DNA of 64,000 nucleotides. Source: Akkermansia muciniphila. Its GTDB lineage: Bacteria > Verrucomicrobiota > Verrucomicrobiia > Verrucomicrobiales > Akkermansiaceae. The translations under genes were made by a program, and so were the position numbers. The stretch's first letter is position 1. Each line of letters opens with the position of its first letter. The notes below the pieces were generated by a model. It did not search any database, was not told the origin of the DNA, and worked only from the letters and a program-made list of their open reading frames with translations. The DNA lies in assembly GCF_040616545.1 (NCBI RefSeq), contig NZ_CP156688.1, positions 2,914,001 through 2,978,000 on the forward strand, in the 5' to 3' direction. This document shows, piece after piece, positions 17,141 to 26,403 of this stretch.

Positions 17141-17586
17141 CACACTTCCAGTAAGGCCCGGTGCTTCATGCTCCTGGCCTTATTATTTTTTATTGCCCAT
17201 ATTAGCCAACACAAGGTAGCAAATAGCTGCACTGGCAGACGCCGCAAACCCGCACGGGAGGGCATTTTTTCAAATCCCGCGAATAAAGCGGCATGAGCTG
17301 TAACAGCGTGTTTTCGTAAAGTTGGCACTACAAGCTGTCCCGTGTCCGGACCTGCTTACAGCCCTGGCGGACTGCACCTTTCCCCGAAGCAGTAAAAAGC
17401 GGCGGAATATTCACAAGGTAACGCAAGCGGCCGTCGCCAGGTGGATGGGGCGACTCTTTCAACAAAGCAGGTTTTACAGGTTTTCGCGAAGACAAGAAAA
17501 TGGAAAACCTCAATTAAGAAGGACCCAAGGGGGAACACGCATTATGGCAAAAAGGCGTACCTGACCAGTCGGACAATGAAACTTTG
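17141..17586. other. intergenic stretch without a supported gene
   Basis: Only short frames occur here, with no coding-like composition, homology or start signals. The composition is mixed and less GC-rich than the neighbouring genes. It may be decayed DNA at the edge of a transferred patch. Confidence 0.5.
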
Positions 17587-18087
17587 TCAGAATGATTTAT
17601 CATATGCTAATTTTCCACTGCCCTGAAACATAATCGTTCCGCAGTTTTCAAAACCATTCTTTTTCAAGATATGCTGCATGCGCTCATTCGGGAAATCAGT
17701 GTCTACCCGAATCGTTCTGACACCATTTTGAATGCACAATTTTTCAATCAGTTTGAATGCTGTTCCCGTTAGGCCCATTCCCCTGAAGCCCTTGTCAAAT
17801 GCCATCCGATGAATAACTGCATATGGACCTTCCGTTCTCCATTTTCCTTGAATATTCCGATACGCCGGTTCCCCATCAAAGTCTATACACATATATCCGG
17901 CAATTACGCCGTTTATCTTCATGACATATCCCTTGTTACTCTTTATATCATTGCGGATGGTATCCTCATTGGGGTAATCATCCGTCCACTGAACAAAGCC
18001 CTGCTCCCTCTGGAACTCTCTCCCCATGCGAATCATGTGATTACACATGTTACAATCTTCCAACTGTGCTACTTCAAGCGTATTCAT
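17587..18087 (-). CDS. GNAT-family N-acetyltransferase, probably acquired
   Basis: GNAT enzymes move an acetyl group from acetyl-CoA to an amine; the substrate here is unknown. The 166-residue protein has the acetyl-CoA loop region FDKGFRGMGLTGTAFKLIE and a typical last strand (NGFENCGTIMF). I chose the ATG at 18087 because AGGA stands 5 bases before it, a Shine-Dalgarno element otherwise rare in this window. Start codons at 18093 and 18105 are also in frame. The gene is AT-rich and its protein reads like those of Clostridia, so recent transfer is likely. It has no operon partner. Confidence 0.85.
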   Translation of the reverse strand: MNTLEVAQLEDCNMCNHMIRMGREFQREQGFVQWTDDYPNEDTIRNDIKSNKGYVMKINGVIAGYMCIDFDGEPAYRNIQGKWRTEGPYAVIHRMAFDKGFRGMGLTGTAFKLIEKLCIQNGVRTIRVDTDFPNERMQHILKKNGFENCGTIMFQGSGKLAYDKSF

Positions 18088-18514
18088 ATTCATCCTGCCT
18101 TTCAAATTTTGAGCGAGTCCGCTTTCTCCGCCAAAGGCGGACTAACACACAACTGATCCATTACCTTTCCTTCTAATAGTAGCGTGTGGAAATGTCAAAC
18201 GACTCATGGTGTTTCATAGCTTCATGGCACTGTGCATAACCCTGTTTGCCCACTTGGACTCCATTCTGCCCTTTTCAAATTGCACCGTACACCACATAAA
18301 TACTGATTTCACGGGTTTTCCGGCCGGGAAAGGATCCTATCGCCACTAAACATTTACTATTTTTATAGATGCGCCGCGGCATGTATTTCTTCCAGGACCT
18401 CCTGCTGTATGGGCGGCGGCCATCCCCCGGCGCCGTTCAAAGGATAAAGCCTCCAAGCCAGGCCACAGCATCCCGGAAGGCAGTTTTTCCACCAGCGGGG
18501 CTTCCCCTCCGCTC
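18088..18514. other. AT-richer intergenic stretch
   Basis: No convincing gene is present. A hairpin around 18116-18147 (GTCCGC pairing with GCGGAC, inner TCCGCCAAAGGCGGA) lies upstream of the acetyltransferase gene. A 63-codon frame at 18363-18554 overlaps the end of the next gene and looks like chance. Confidence 0.5.
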
Positions 18515-19297
18515 CTAATCTATCCGGAACTGGCGCGCCATCTTTTTCAGCCACCAGTCCCGGTGCCGCATTTCATCCCTGCTACGTTCCAGTTCCCGGA
18601 GCTCGCTTCCGCGCAGGCCGCCCCTCATGTACCGCTCATCCAGCTTGCGCGCTTCCGCGCGCGTATCCTTCCGCAGGGCCTTGTAAAACTGAGCTCCGGT
18701 CACCAGGCCGGTGGCGGCCCCGCCCTGGCCCACCAGGTTCATGTAAAGCTTTCTCAGCCTGTTGTAGTCCTCCACCACCCGGTTGTATTTCAGCGCGGCA
18801 TACTGGTAGCGCTCCTTCCAGTCCTCCGGACCGGGATTCACCAGGCGTTCTTCCACGGAGCCGGGTTCCGGCACGGGAGCCGGGGGGGCCTGCCCGCCGG
18901 AGGGCAGAGGCGTGAGAGGGGGAGGCTGGGGAACGGGGCGGCGGCTTGCTTTGGGAATGCCGCTGCCCGTCATGGACAGGGGGGAGCGTTCCGTCAGCAG
19001 GCTGTCCATGCGCACCTGTTCCAGCGTTTCCAGCAGATGGGCGCGCTCCTTTTGCAGGGAGGCATTGGAATCACGCTCTTCTGAAAGAGATTTCTTCAGC
19101 TTCCCCATGCTGCCGGACATTTCAGAATAGACCAGCGCGTACGCCCCCACGCACCCCAGCAGAAAGCCAAGGCCCAGCATGACGCCCCTTTCCCGCCAGG
19201 GCCCGGGACTGCGTTCCGGAGCCGGTTCCGGAACGTCCGGCTCCGGCTCATCATGGGAAGCAGTCAGGTAATGTTCCAGGGGTCCCTCGTCAGGCAT
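18515..19297 (-). CDS. single-pass membrane protein with coiled coil, unknown function
   Basis: I recognise no family in this 260-residue protein. A Pro/Glu-rich N-terminal stretch of ~35 residues precedes one transmembrane helix (VMLGLGFLLGCVGAYALVY). A likely coiled coil follows (LKKSLSEERDSNASLQKERA and on). Then comes a Pro-rich spacer and a helical, strongly charged C-terminal part rich in Arg and Glu that ends near WWLKKMARQF. The gene lies 37 bases downstream of serS on the same strand and may be co-transcribed with it. Confidence 0.78.
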   Translation of the reverse strand: MPDEGPLEHYLTASHDEPEPDVPEPAPERSPGPWRERGVMLGLGFLLGCVGAYALVYSEMSGSMGKLKKSLSEERDSNASLQKERAHLLETLEQVRMDSLLTERSPLSMTGSGIPKASRRPVPQPPPLTPLPSGGQAPPAPVPEPGSVEERLVNPGPEDWKERYQYAALKYNRVVEDYNRLRKLYMNLVGQGGAATGLVTGAQFYKALRKDTRAEARKLDERYMRGGLRGSELRELERSRDEMRHRDWWLKKMARQFRID

Positions 19298-19334
19298 GGG
19301 CTTGATTCAGAGTTGGGACGTGAAAAACGCCGGT

Positions 19335-20615
19335 TCAGGCCTGTTCCGGGCGGATGCTGTCCGCGCCGAAGTACGGCACAAGCGCTTCCGGAATGCGGAT
19401 GGAGCCGTCCGGCTGCTGGCAGGATTCCAGCAGGGCCACGTACAGGCGCGGCAGAGCCGTGCCGGAACCGTTCAGCGTGTGGCAGAACTGGTTTTTGCCG
19501 TCCGCGTCCTTGTAACGCAGGCGCATGCGGCGCGCCTGGTAGTCCGTAAAGCAGGAGCAGGAGGAAACCTCCAGATACTGCCCCTGGCCCGGCGCCCATA
19601 CTTCAATGTCGTACGTTTTGGCGGAGGAAAAGCCGAGGTCGCCCGTGCAGAGTTCAATCACGCGGTAGTGAAGCCCCAGCTTCTGGAGGATGGATTCCGC
19701 ATGGCTACGGAGCACTTCCAGCTCCCGGAAGGAGTCTTCCGGCTTCAGGATCTGCACCAGCTCCACCTTGTCAAACTGGTGGATGCGGATCATGCCGCGG
19801 TTGACGCGCCCGGCGCTCCCGGCTTCCCGGCGGAAGCAGGGCGTGTACGCCGCCATCTTGACGGGCAGCTCGCTTTCCTGCAGAATGGTGTCCCTGTACA
19901 GGTTGGTCACGGGCACTTCCGCCGTGGGAATCAGGAACATCTGCTGGTCTTCCGTGCCGTACATGTCTTCCTCAAACTTGGGAAGCTGTCCGGTGCCTTC
20001 CATGCACTCCCGCTTGACCACAAAGGGAACGCCCACTTCCTGATAGCCGTTTTCCACGGTCTGCGTGTTCAGCAGGAAGTTGATCAGGGCGCGTTCCAGG
20101 CGGGCGCCCGCGCCGCGGTACACTACAAAACCGGAGCCCGTGATCCGCGCGCCGTCTTCAAAGGAAATCATGCCCAGGTTCGCGGCCAGCTCCACATGGT
20201 CCTTCGGGTTTTCAATGGCGGGCTTTTCGCCCCACAGCTTGATTTCCGGATTGGCCGTTTCATCCGCGCCCACGGGGCATTCCAGGTGCGGCAGGTTGGG
20301 AATGTTCATCAGCAGGGAGGTAAGCTGGGCGGCATTTTCCTCCGCCATGCGGTCCAGTTCCCGGATGCGGTCGCCGATCTCGCGCACGCGCGCTTCAATG
20401 GAGGAAGTGTCCTCCCCTTTTTTCTTGAGCATGCCGATCTGCTTGGAGGTGGCATTCCGCTCGGACTGCAACGCCTGCTTTTCCGTCTCGGCATTGCGGC
20501 GCGCTTCATCACACGCCAGAACGTCATCAACAAGCTTCCACGCGTCCCCGCTGCGGGGCTTCAGGCGCGCTTTCACTTCTTCCGGATTTTCTCGTATTAC
20601 ACGGATATCAAGCAT
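19335..20615 (-). CDS. serS: seryl-tRNA synthetase
   Basis: SerS charges tRNA-Ser with serine. The 426-residue protein begins MLDIRVIRENPEEVKARLK, the standard start of the family. Upstream frame to 20774 is rejected as leader DNA. The N-terminal coiled-coil arm spans about 30-105. The class II core has motif 2 in CFRREAGSAGRVNRGMIRIH and motif 3 near LNGSGTALPRLYVALLE. The length is normal. The gene is followed closely by the coiled-coil membrane protein gene. Confidence 0.97.
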   Translation of the reverse strand: MLDIRVIRENPEEVKARLKPRSGDAWKLVDDVLACDEARRNAETEKQALQSERNATSKQIGMLKKKGEDTSSIEARVREIGDRIRELDRMAEENAAQLTSLLMNIPNLPHLECPVGADETANPEIKLWGEKPAIENPKDHVELAANLGMISFEDGARITGSGFVVYRGAGARLERALINFLLNTQTVENGYQEVGVPFVVKRECMEGTGQLPKFEEDMYGTEDQQMFLIPTAEVPVTNLYRDTILQESELPVKMAAYTPCFRREAGSAGRVNRGMIRIHQFDKVELVQILKPEDSFRELEVLRSHAESILQKLGLHYRVIELCTGDLGFSSAKTYDIEVWAPGQGQYLEVSSCSCFTDYQARRMRLRYKDADGKNQFCHTLNGSGTALPRLYVALLESCQQPDGSIRIPEALVPYFGADSIRPEQA

Positions 20616-20899
20616 AACGCGCACAGCTTGCACTCCATCCCTCCGCCACGCAAGCCAAATGAACGGACTTTCATGGAAAAACTTCACATGCAATAACCTG
20701 CCTTGCGCTCCGGCGCGGCGCGGTTTTCCTGAGGAGAAGGGGAAGGGACATCCTGCGGATTTGCCGCATGGCATGCGGAGCTCCTGACGGTCTTTTAGTG
20801 ACCGTACGGCAATGCTTTTCCGTTTCCAGCAAGTTAATTCACCTCCATTCTCATTTGTTCTTGAAGAGTCCGAACGCCACAGGGTAGTGTAGCCACACT

Positions 20900-22006
20900 A
20901 TGCAACAGACCGCACGCGCCGCTGTCCTGACAGCGCCCAAGACATTTGAAATCCGTGAGTACCCCATTCCCTCCATCGGGGATGATGAAATGCTGATCAA
21001 GGTGGAAGCCTGCGGCGTTTGCGGCACGGACGGCCATGAGTATAACCGGGACCCCTTCGGCCTCTGCCCCGTGGTGCTGGGCCATGAAGGCACCGGGGAG
21101 ATCGTCGCCATGGGCAGGAATATCACGAAGGATACGGCGGGCAATCCCCTGGCCCTGGGGGACAAGATCGTGACCTGCATCATCCCCTGCGGCACCTGTG
21201 ACGCCTGCCTGAATACGCCCGCCCGCACCAACCTGTGCGAGAACGTGGGTGTGTACGGCCTGATGCCTGACGACGACGTGCATTTGAACGGCTACTTCGG
21301 GGAGTACCTTGTCATCCGCAAGGGTTCCACGTTCTTCAATGTTTCCGGCATGACGCTGGACCAGCGCATTCTGGTGGAACCCGCCGCCGTGGTGGTCCAT
21401 TCCCTGGAACGCGCCAAGTCCACCGGACTGCTGAAGTTCAATTCCGTGGTGCTCGTGCAAGGCTGCGGCCCCATCGGCCTACTCCAGATCGCCACGCTGC
21501 GCACGCTGGGCATTGAAACCATCATCGCCGTGGACGGCAATGATTCCCGCCTGGAACTGGCTAAGGAAATGGGCGCCACACGCACCTATAATTTCACCCA
21601 TTACGCGGACTTGGACGGCCTCCTTGACGCCGTGAAGAAGGACAACGGCGGCCGCCTAGCGGATTTCGTCTTCCAGTGCACGGGCGTGGGCAAGGCCGGA
21701 GCGAACGCCTGGAAGTTCGTGAAGCGCGGCGGCGGCCTGTGTGAAGTGGGCTTTTTCATGGACGGCGGAGAGAGCGTCATCAACCACCATTACGACCTCT
21801 GCAACAAGGAGGTGACCGCCGTAGGCTCCTGGGTGTATTCCCCGCAGGATTACCCCACCACGTTCGATTTCCTGAAGCGCGCGTACGGCATCGGCCTGCC
21901 CCTGACCAAGCTGATTTCCCACCGCTTCAAGCTGGATGAAATCACGGAAGCCCTGGAAACCAACGTCCAGATGAAGGGCATCAAGATTGCCGTCATCTGC
22001 GACTAA
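20900..22006 (+). CDS. zinc-dependent medium-chain dehydrogenase (polyol/alcohol type)
   Basis: Members of this family oxidise alcohols or sugar alcohols with NAD(P). The 368-residue protein has the catalytic zinc site motifs ACGVCGTDGHEY and LGHEGTGEI. The structural zinc cysteines are in CGTCDACLNTPARTNLC, and a Rossmann turn follows in VLVQGCGPIGLLQIA. The segment around LVEPAAVVVHSLERAK recalls erythritol or threitol dehydrogenase relatives, but the substrate cannot be set from sequence. The gene stands alone between divergent serS and a terminator. Confidence 0.88.
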   Translation: MQQTARAAVLTAPKTFEIREYPIPSIGDDEMLIKVEACGVCGTDGHEYNRDPFGLCPVVLGHEGTGEIVAMGRNITKDTAGNPLALGDKIVTCIIPCGTCDACLNTPARTNLCENVGVYGLMPDDDVHLNGYFGEYLVIRKGSTFFNVSGMTLDQRILVEPAAVVVHSLERAKSTGLLKFNSVVLVQGCGPIGLLQIATLRTLGIETIIAVDGNDSRLELAKEMGATRTYNFTHYADLDGLLDAVKKDNGGRLADFVFQCTGVGKAGANAWKFVKRGGGLCEVGFFMDGGESVINHHYDLCNKEVTAVGSWVYSPQDYPTTFDFLKRAYGIGLPLTKLISHRFKLDEITEALETNVQMKGIKIAVICD

Positions 22007-22033
22007 GCGGAAGCAATTCCCTGTTCTTTTTAC

Positions 22034-22066
22034 ACCGCCGTTTCTCCGGGAACGGCGGTTTTTTTT
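22034..22066 (+). terminator. Rho-independent terminator after the dehydrogenase gene
   Basis: ACCGCCGTT at 22034-22042 pairs with AACGGCGGT at 22051-22059. Seven T follow. Confidence 0.92.
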
Positions 22067-22090
22067 GCGCCATTTTCTCCAGTGGTGACG

Positions 22091-22633
22091 TCACTTATCC
22101 GGTTCAGGCCACAGGTCCTCCCAGTCCAAAAAACGCCCCGTGTTGGGAGGGATAGCCATGATAGCCGCGACTTTTCTCTTCAACTGCGCCAATGCCGCAG
22201 GGGCAAGAACCATGGGCTCGCTCACTTTAAGGTACAGCCCCTCCCGGTACACCTGCCTCTCCAGCGTCAAATATTCCGTGATGCCTCCGCCGGAATCCAG
22301 GGCGGCGTCAATGACGAAATGCAGCAGGAAGCCGGACTCCCGGAGGTAAAAATCGAATTCATAAATCCAGGAAAAAGAGCAATTTTCATCATCATCATCA
22401 TCATCATCATCGTCGCTCACCTCCCTGCGGGGGACGCCGGAATCATACAGACGGTTCAGCTCCTGCAGGAGGGACAGGATGTGTTCACGCCTCAGCACGG
22501 TCACCTGGCATCCCTGCTCTCCCAGCATGCCATGCAGGCAGTCGATGACCAGTTCACCGCACTGCGTTTTCATGGCAAGGAGCACTTCCCGGGCCTGCTC
22601 CCATTGCCGCTCCATGTTTTCCCCGGAATACAT
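22091..22633 (-). CDS. protein of unknown function with poly-aspartate run
   Basis: I recognise no family in this 180-residue protein. It has no signal peptide or membrane helix. The middle carries nine aspartates in a row, encoded by a run of GAT codons that appears as eight perfect CAT units on the plus strand at 22387-22410. A second start at MERQWEQ (22615) is possible. The protein is acidic, with hydrophobic patches (FYLRESGFLLHFVIDAA). It lies 20 bases downstream of the amidase gene on the same strand and may be co-transcribed. Confidence 0.7.
   Translation of the reverse strand: MYSGENMERQWEQAREVLLAMKTQCGELVIDCLHGMLGEQGCQVTVLRREHILSLLQELNRLYDSGVPRREVSDDDDDDDDDENCSFSWIYEFDFYLRESGFLLHFVIDAALDSGGGITEYLTLERQVYREGLYLKVSEPMVLAPAALAQLKRKVAAIMAIPPNTGRFLDWEDLWPEPDK
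22387..22410. repeat. trinucleotide repeat (CAT)8 inside a coding gene
   Basis: Eight perfect tandem CAT units run in frame with the gene at 22091-22633, where they encode aspartate on the minus strand. Slippage would change the length of the acidic run without breaking the frame. Confidence 0.95.
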
Positions 22634-22653
22634 GATCTAGGTGTACTACAGCT

Positions 22654-23511
22654 TCACTTCCCCCACCGTTCCGTGATGCCGCCGTAGGAGTCAATGCGGC
22701 GGTCGCGGAAGAAGGGCCAGATGCGGCGGTGGTCTTCCAGGGCGTCCAGGTCCAGGTCCGCGTACAGGATGGCTTCATCACTGACGGGGGCTTTCGCCAC
22801 AATCTGCCCGTAGTAGTCTGCCACGAAGGACTGCCCCCAGAATTCGCTTTCCCCTTCCGTCCCCACGCGGTTGACGGCGCAGACGTAGCAGCCGTTGGCC
22901 ACGGCGTGGCCGCGCTGCACGGTTTCCCACGCGCAGTGCTGCTGTTCCCCCAGCAGGGGCTTTTCCTCCGGCAGCCAGCCGATGGCCGTGGGGTAAAAGA
23001 TGATTTCCGCCCCCTGCATGGCCGTCAGGCGCGCGGCTTCCGGGTACCATTGGTCCCAGCAGATGAGCACGCCGATGCGGCCGAATCTGGTGTCAAACGC
23101 CTTGTAGCCCAGGTCGCCGGGGGTGAAGTAGAATTTTTCCTCAAAGCCGGGGTCCTGCGGTATGTGCATCTTGCGGTACATGCCCAGGAACGTTCCGTCC
23201 GCGTCCACTACCCACGCGGTGTTGTGGTACAGCCCGGTGGCGCGCTTTTCAAAGCCGGAGGCCACGATCACCACGCCCAGCTCCGCGGCCAGCTTGCAGT
23301 GGGCTTCCGTCAATTCTCCGGGGATGGGTTCCGCCAGGTTGAATAGGTCGCATTCCTCCGTCCTGCAAAAGTATTCCGTGGTAAAGAGTTCCTGCGTGCA
23401 GACGATCTGCGCGCCGTTGGCGGCGGCTTCACGGATGGCGGCTTCCGTCTTTTCCTTGTTCACGGAGGGCCGGGCGTCTGCGGACAGTTGAATGAGTGCG
23501 ATTTTCGGCAT
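22654..23511 (-). CDS. aguB: carbon-nitrogen hydrolase, N-carbamoylputrescine amidase type
   Basis: AguB converts N-carbamoylputrescine to putrescine in the agmatine route of polyamine synthesis. The 285-residue protein has the nitrilase-family triad: Glu41 in CTQELF, the lysine of YRKMHIPQDPGF, and the cysteine of GVLICWDQWYPEAARL. The run IPQDPGFEEKFYFTPGD is typical of AguB. No agmatine deiminase gene is visible within the window, so the pathway partner must lie elsewhere. Another amidase substrate remains possible. Confidence 0.88.
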   Translation of the reverse strand: MPKIALIQLSADARPSVNKEKTEAAIREAAANGAQIVCTQELFTTEYFCRTEECDLFNLAEPIPGELTEAHCKLAAELGVVIVASGFEKRATGLYHNTAWVVDADGTFLGMYRKMHIPQDPGFEEKFYFTPGDLGYKAFDTRFGRIGVLICWDQWYPEAARLTAMQGAEIIFYPTAIGWLPEEKPLLGEQQHCAWETVQRGHAVANGCYVCAVNRVGTEGESEFWGQSFVADYYGQIVAKAPVSDEAILYADLDLDALEDHRRIWPFFRDRRIDSYGGITERWGK

Positions 23512-23614
23512 GCCCCTTCCTTACCCCGTTTCCCCTCCCATTCCAAGCAGGGAAAATGAATGCGACGCAATTATTTGGTGGAAAAGGGCCTGAAAAGTGC
23601 TATGAACTTATAAT

Positions 23615-24619
23615 ATGGAACCCACCACCCCCTCTCTGCCCGACGACGACGTGGCCGCCATTGACCGGCTCGGCGCCATTTACAAGGAGCTTTCCGCGGA
23701 ATTGAGCAAGATCATCATCGGCCAGCAGCGTGTCGTGGAGCTGTTGAGCATCGCCCTGTTCTCCCGCGGGCACGCGCTTCTGATGGGCGTTCCCGGCCTG
23801 GCGAAGACGCTGCTGATCAGCTCCGTGGCAAAGACGCTGGACCTCAGTTTCAACCGCATCCAGTTCACGCCTGACCTGATGCCCGCGGACATCACCGGGA
23901 CGGACATTATCCAGGATGATTCCGCCGGAGGAAAACGCCAGTTTGAGTTCATCAAGGGCCCCGTGTTCGCCAACATCGTGCTGGCGGACGAAATCAACCG
24001 CGCGCCCGCCAAGACCCAGTCCGCCCTGCTGGAAGCCATGCAGGAGCGCCGCGTCACCGTGATGGGCCGCACCTTTACCCTGCTGCCCCCCTTCTTCGTG
24101 CTGGCCACCCAGAACCCCATTGAGCAGGAAGGCACGTATCCCCTGCCGGAAGCCCAGCTTGACCGCTTCATGTTCCTGATTGAAGTGGATTACCCCACGG
24201 AGGAGGAGGAAATGCGCATTGCCCGGGAAACCACCGGGAACCGCAGCGAGGAACTCAAGCACGTCCTCTCCGGGGAGGAGATTATCTTTTACCAGGACCT
24301 GGTGCGCCGCGTGCCCGTCCCGGAACATATTTACGAGTACGCCGTGAAGCTGGTGCGCGCCACCCGCCCTTCCCTGGAGACCTCCCCGGAATGGGTGAAG
24401 CAGTACGTGGCCTGGGGCGCAGGTCCGCGCGCCGTGCAGTTCCTGATCCTGGGGGCCAAGACGCGCGCCGCCCTCCAGGGCAGCTACATCGTCCGCAAGG
24501 AGGATATTGACGCCATTGTGGAGCCCGTGCTGATGCACCGCGTGGTCACCAACTTTGCCGCGGAGTCCCAGGGCATCACGCCCCGCAAGGCCGTGGCGCG
24601 CCTGGCGGCGGAAGTCTGA
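23615..24619 (+). CDS. MoxR-family AAA+ ATPase
   Basis: MoxR ATPases act as chaperones for metal-centre or envelope proteins, often with von Willebrand factor A proteins. The 334-residue protein has Walker A GVPGLAKT and Walker B VLADEINRAPAKTQSALLEA. The sensor 1 region is VLATQNPIEQEGTYPLPEAQ, and an arginine-finger segment follows. A perfect TATAAT at 23609-23614 sits directly against the ATG. This is odd for a promoter, because transcription would then start inside the frame; a GTG at 23654 (Val14) is a possible alternative start. The DUF58 gene follows 40 bases downstream. Confidence 0.93.
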   Translation: MEPTTPSLPDDDVAAIDRLGAIYKELSAELSKIIIGQQRVVELLSIALFSRGHALLMGVPGLAKTLLISSVAKTLDLSFNRIQFTPDLMPADITGTDIIQDDSAGGKRQFEFIKGPVFANIVLADEINRAPAKTQSALLEAMQERRVTVMGRTFTLLPPFFVLATQNPIEQEGTYPLPEAQLDRFMFLIEVDYPTEEEEMRIARETTGNRSEELKHVLSGEEIIFYQDLVRRVPVPEHIYEYAVKLVRATRPSLETSPEWVKQYVAWGAGPRAVQFLILGAKTRAALQGSYIVRKEDIDAIVEPVLMHRVVTNFAAESQGITPRKAVARLAAEV

Positions 24620-24659
24620 CCGCCCCCGCGTCATCCACCCCCCTTTTCCCTGCCCTCCC

Positions 24660-25562
24660 ATGAAGTACCTGAACCATGACCTGCTCAGCCGCCTGGGGAA
24701 CCTTCCCCTGGAGGCGCGCCACAGCATGACGGGGAACGTCTCCGGCCGCCACCGGAGCGCCAACCGCGGCTCCTCCGTGGAGTTTGCGGAGTACCGCAAG
24801 TACGTTTCCGGGGACGATACGCGCCGCCTGGACTGGAAGGCGTACGCCCGGTCGGACAGGTATTACATCAAGGAGTTTGAGGCGGATACCAACCTGCGCG
24901 CCTACATCGTCATGGACCTTTCCGGCTCCATGAATTACCACCCGGAGCAGGTGGAGTCCAAGTATATGCGCGCGTGCAGGCTGGCGGCCAACCTGGCTTA
25001 CATCGCCATCCGCCAGGGGGACGCCGTGGGGCTGAGCTTTTCCCGGCAGACGAAGGACGGCGCCACGCTGCACATTCCGGCCTCCCGCCGCCCCGCCCAC
25101 CTGAACGTGCTCATCAGCCAGATGGATACGCATTACCCCAAGGGGGAAACCGTGCTGGCGGAGACCCTGCATGAACTGGCGGAGCGCGTCAGCCGCCGCG
25201 CCCTGGTGCTGATTTTTTCCGACCTGTTCACGGATACGGAGGAGCTCAAGAACGCCCTCCGGCACCTCCACTTCCGCAAGCATGACGTGGCCGTGTTCCA
25301 TCTGGTGGACCAGCTGGAGATTGATTTTGACTTTGACCGCCCCATCCGCTTTGTGGACATGGAGGGCGGCGGCTCCCTGATTACGGAGCCGGACCTGATC
25401 GCGGACGAGTACCGCTCCATCGTGGCCAATTACCTGGAAGAGACGCGCCGCATCTGCACGGACATTAACGCGGATTACCGCCTGATCAGGACCGGAGACG
25501 CCCTGGAGGACGTACTGACCGGGTTCCTGATGGGCAGGCAGAAGAAGAAAGCGGGGAGATAA
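24660..25562 (+). CDS. DUF58 protein with von Willebrand A-like MIDAS
   Basis: DUF58 proteins are the usual partners of MoxR ATPases. The 300-residue protein starts at MKYLNHDLLSRLGNLPLEAR; an upstream frame to 24555 overlaps moxR and is rejected. The DUF58 signature is seen in YVSGDDTRRLDWKAYARSD. A MIDAS-like DLSGSM metal site follows at about residue 88. No transmembrane helix is present, so it is cytoplasmic. The usual Bat membrane proteins do not follow; pth does instead. Confidence 0.93.
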   Translation: MKYLNHDLLSRLGNLPLEARHSMTGNVSGRHRSANRGSSVEFAEYRKYVSGDDTRRLDWKAYARSDRYYIKEFEADTNLRAYIVMDLSGSMNYHPEQVESKYMRACRLAANLAYIAIRQGDAVGLSFSRQTKDGATLHIPASRRPAHLNVLISQMDTHYPKGETVLAETLHELAERVSRRALVLIFSDLFTDTEELKNALRHLHFRKHDVAVFHLVDQLEIDFDFDRPIRFVDMEGGGSLITEPDLIADEYRSIVANYLEETRRICTDINADYRLIRTGDALEDVLTGFLMGRQKKKAGR

Positions 25563-25680
25563 CCTCCCGGCTGTCTCACGGAACGGTTGATCCTTCCGCG
25601 GAACGGGTGCAGGATTCCAGCGCGCTTTCCGCAGCCGGAAATGCGGCGGCTTTCATTCCTTTTTTCCCATTTTTCATCTC

Positions 25681-26256
25681 GTGGACGCACCCGTTAAAAT
25701 GATCGTGGGCCTGGGCAATCCGGGCAGGACTTATGAGGACACCCGCCATAACGCGGGCTTCATGGTGCTGGACCGCCTGGCCGCCCGGTGGGGCTGCGCG
25801 TTCAAGGCGGACAAGCAGCGCAAGTGCGAGCTGGCGGCAGGCCCCGGCGTCCTGCTGGTGAAGCCGTCCACCTTCATGAATGAATCCGGCCTGTGCGTAG
25901 GGCCCATGATGCGCTTTTTCAAGCTGGACCCGCGCAGCGTGTTCGTCATCCATGATGAGGTGGATTTTCCGCTGGGCGTCATGAAACTGCGGGAAAAGGG
26001 CTCCGCCGGAGGCCACAACGGCCTCAAGTCGCTCATCGCCCACATGGGCACCCAGGAATTCCCGCGCCTGCGCTTCGGCATCGGCCTGCCGCGCGGCAAG
26101 GGGGAGATGATCGGCCACGTGCTGGGCAAATTCCGCCCGGAGGAGCGCGAGCTTCTGGACGTGATGCTGGGCAAGGCCACGGACGCCGTGCTGTACACCA
26201 TGGAGCACGGCCTCACCAGGGCCGGCAACATCTTTAACGCCGTACAGGACCAGTAG
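25681..26256 (+). CDS. pth: peptidyl-tRNA hydrolase
   Basis: Pth frees tRNA from peptidyl-tRNA dropped by ribosomes. The 191-residue protein carries IVGLGNPGRTYEDTRHNAGF with the catalytic histidine. It also has KPSTFMNESG and the catalytic-acid segment VIHDEVDFPLG, then GGHNGLKSL. The GTG at 25681 gives MDAPVKMIVGL; the ATG at 25699 would start just before the first strand and is equally acceptable. The length is normal. Confidence 0.95.
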   Translation: MDAPVKMIVGLGNPGRTYEDTRHNAGFMVLDRLAARWGCAFKADKQRKCELAAGPGVLLVKPSTFMNESGLCVGPMMRFFKLDPRSVFVIHDEVDFPLGVMKLREKGSAGGHNGLKSLIAHMGTQEFPRLRFGIGLPRGKGEMIGHVLGKFRPEERELLDVMLGKATDAVLYTMEHGLTRAGNIFNAVQDQ

Positions 26257-26403
26257 GCGGCCCGGAGCGTTCCGGGAGGCTCCACGGGCGCATGCCTTCT
26301 TTTTTCTCTCGCCGGCAGTGTACGGTATTGCTAAACAAACGGGAATACGTTAGGATTTCCGCACGTTTTTTCCTCTCCCGGGGACCCACCCTGTTTCATC
26401 TTC

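Noticed and set aside
18363-18554. 63-codon minus-strand frame
   Set aside because: It overlaps the end of the gene at 18515, has no motif or start signal, and its composition looks random.
22387-22410. CRISPR-like repeat
   Set aside because: It is a simple triplet microsatellite within a gene, without spacers.
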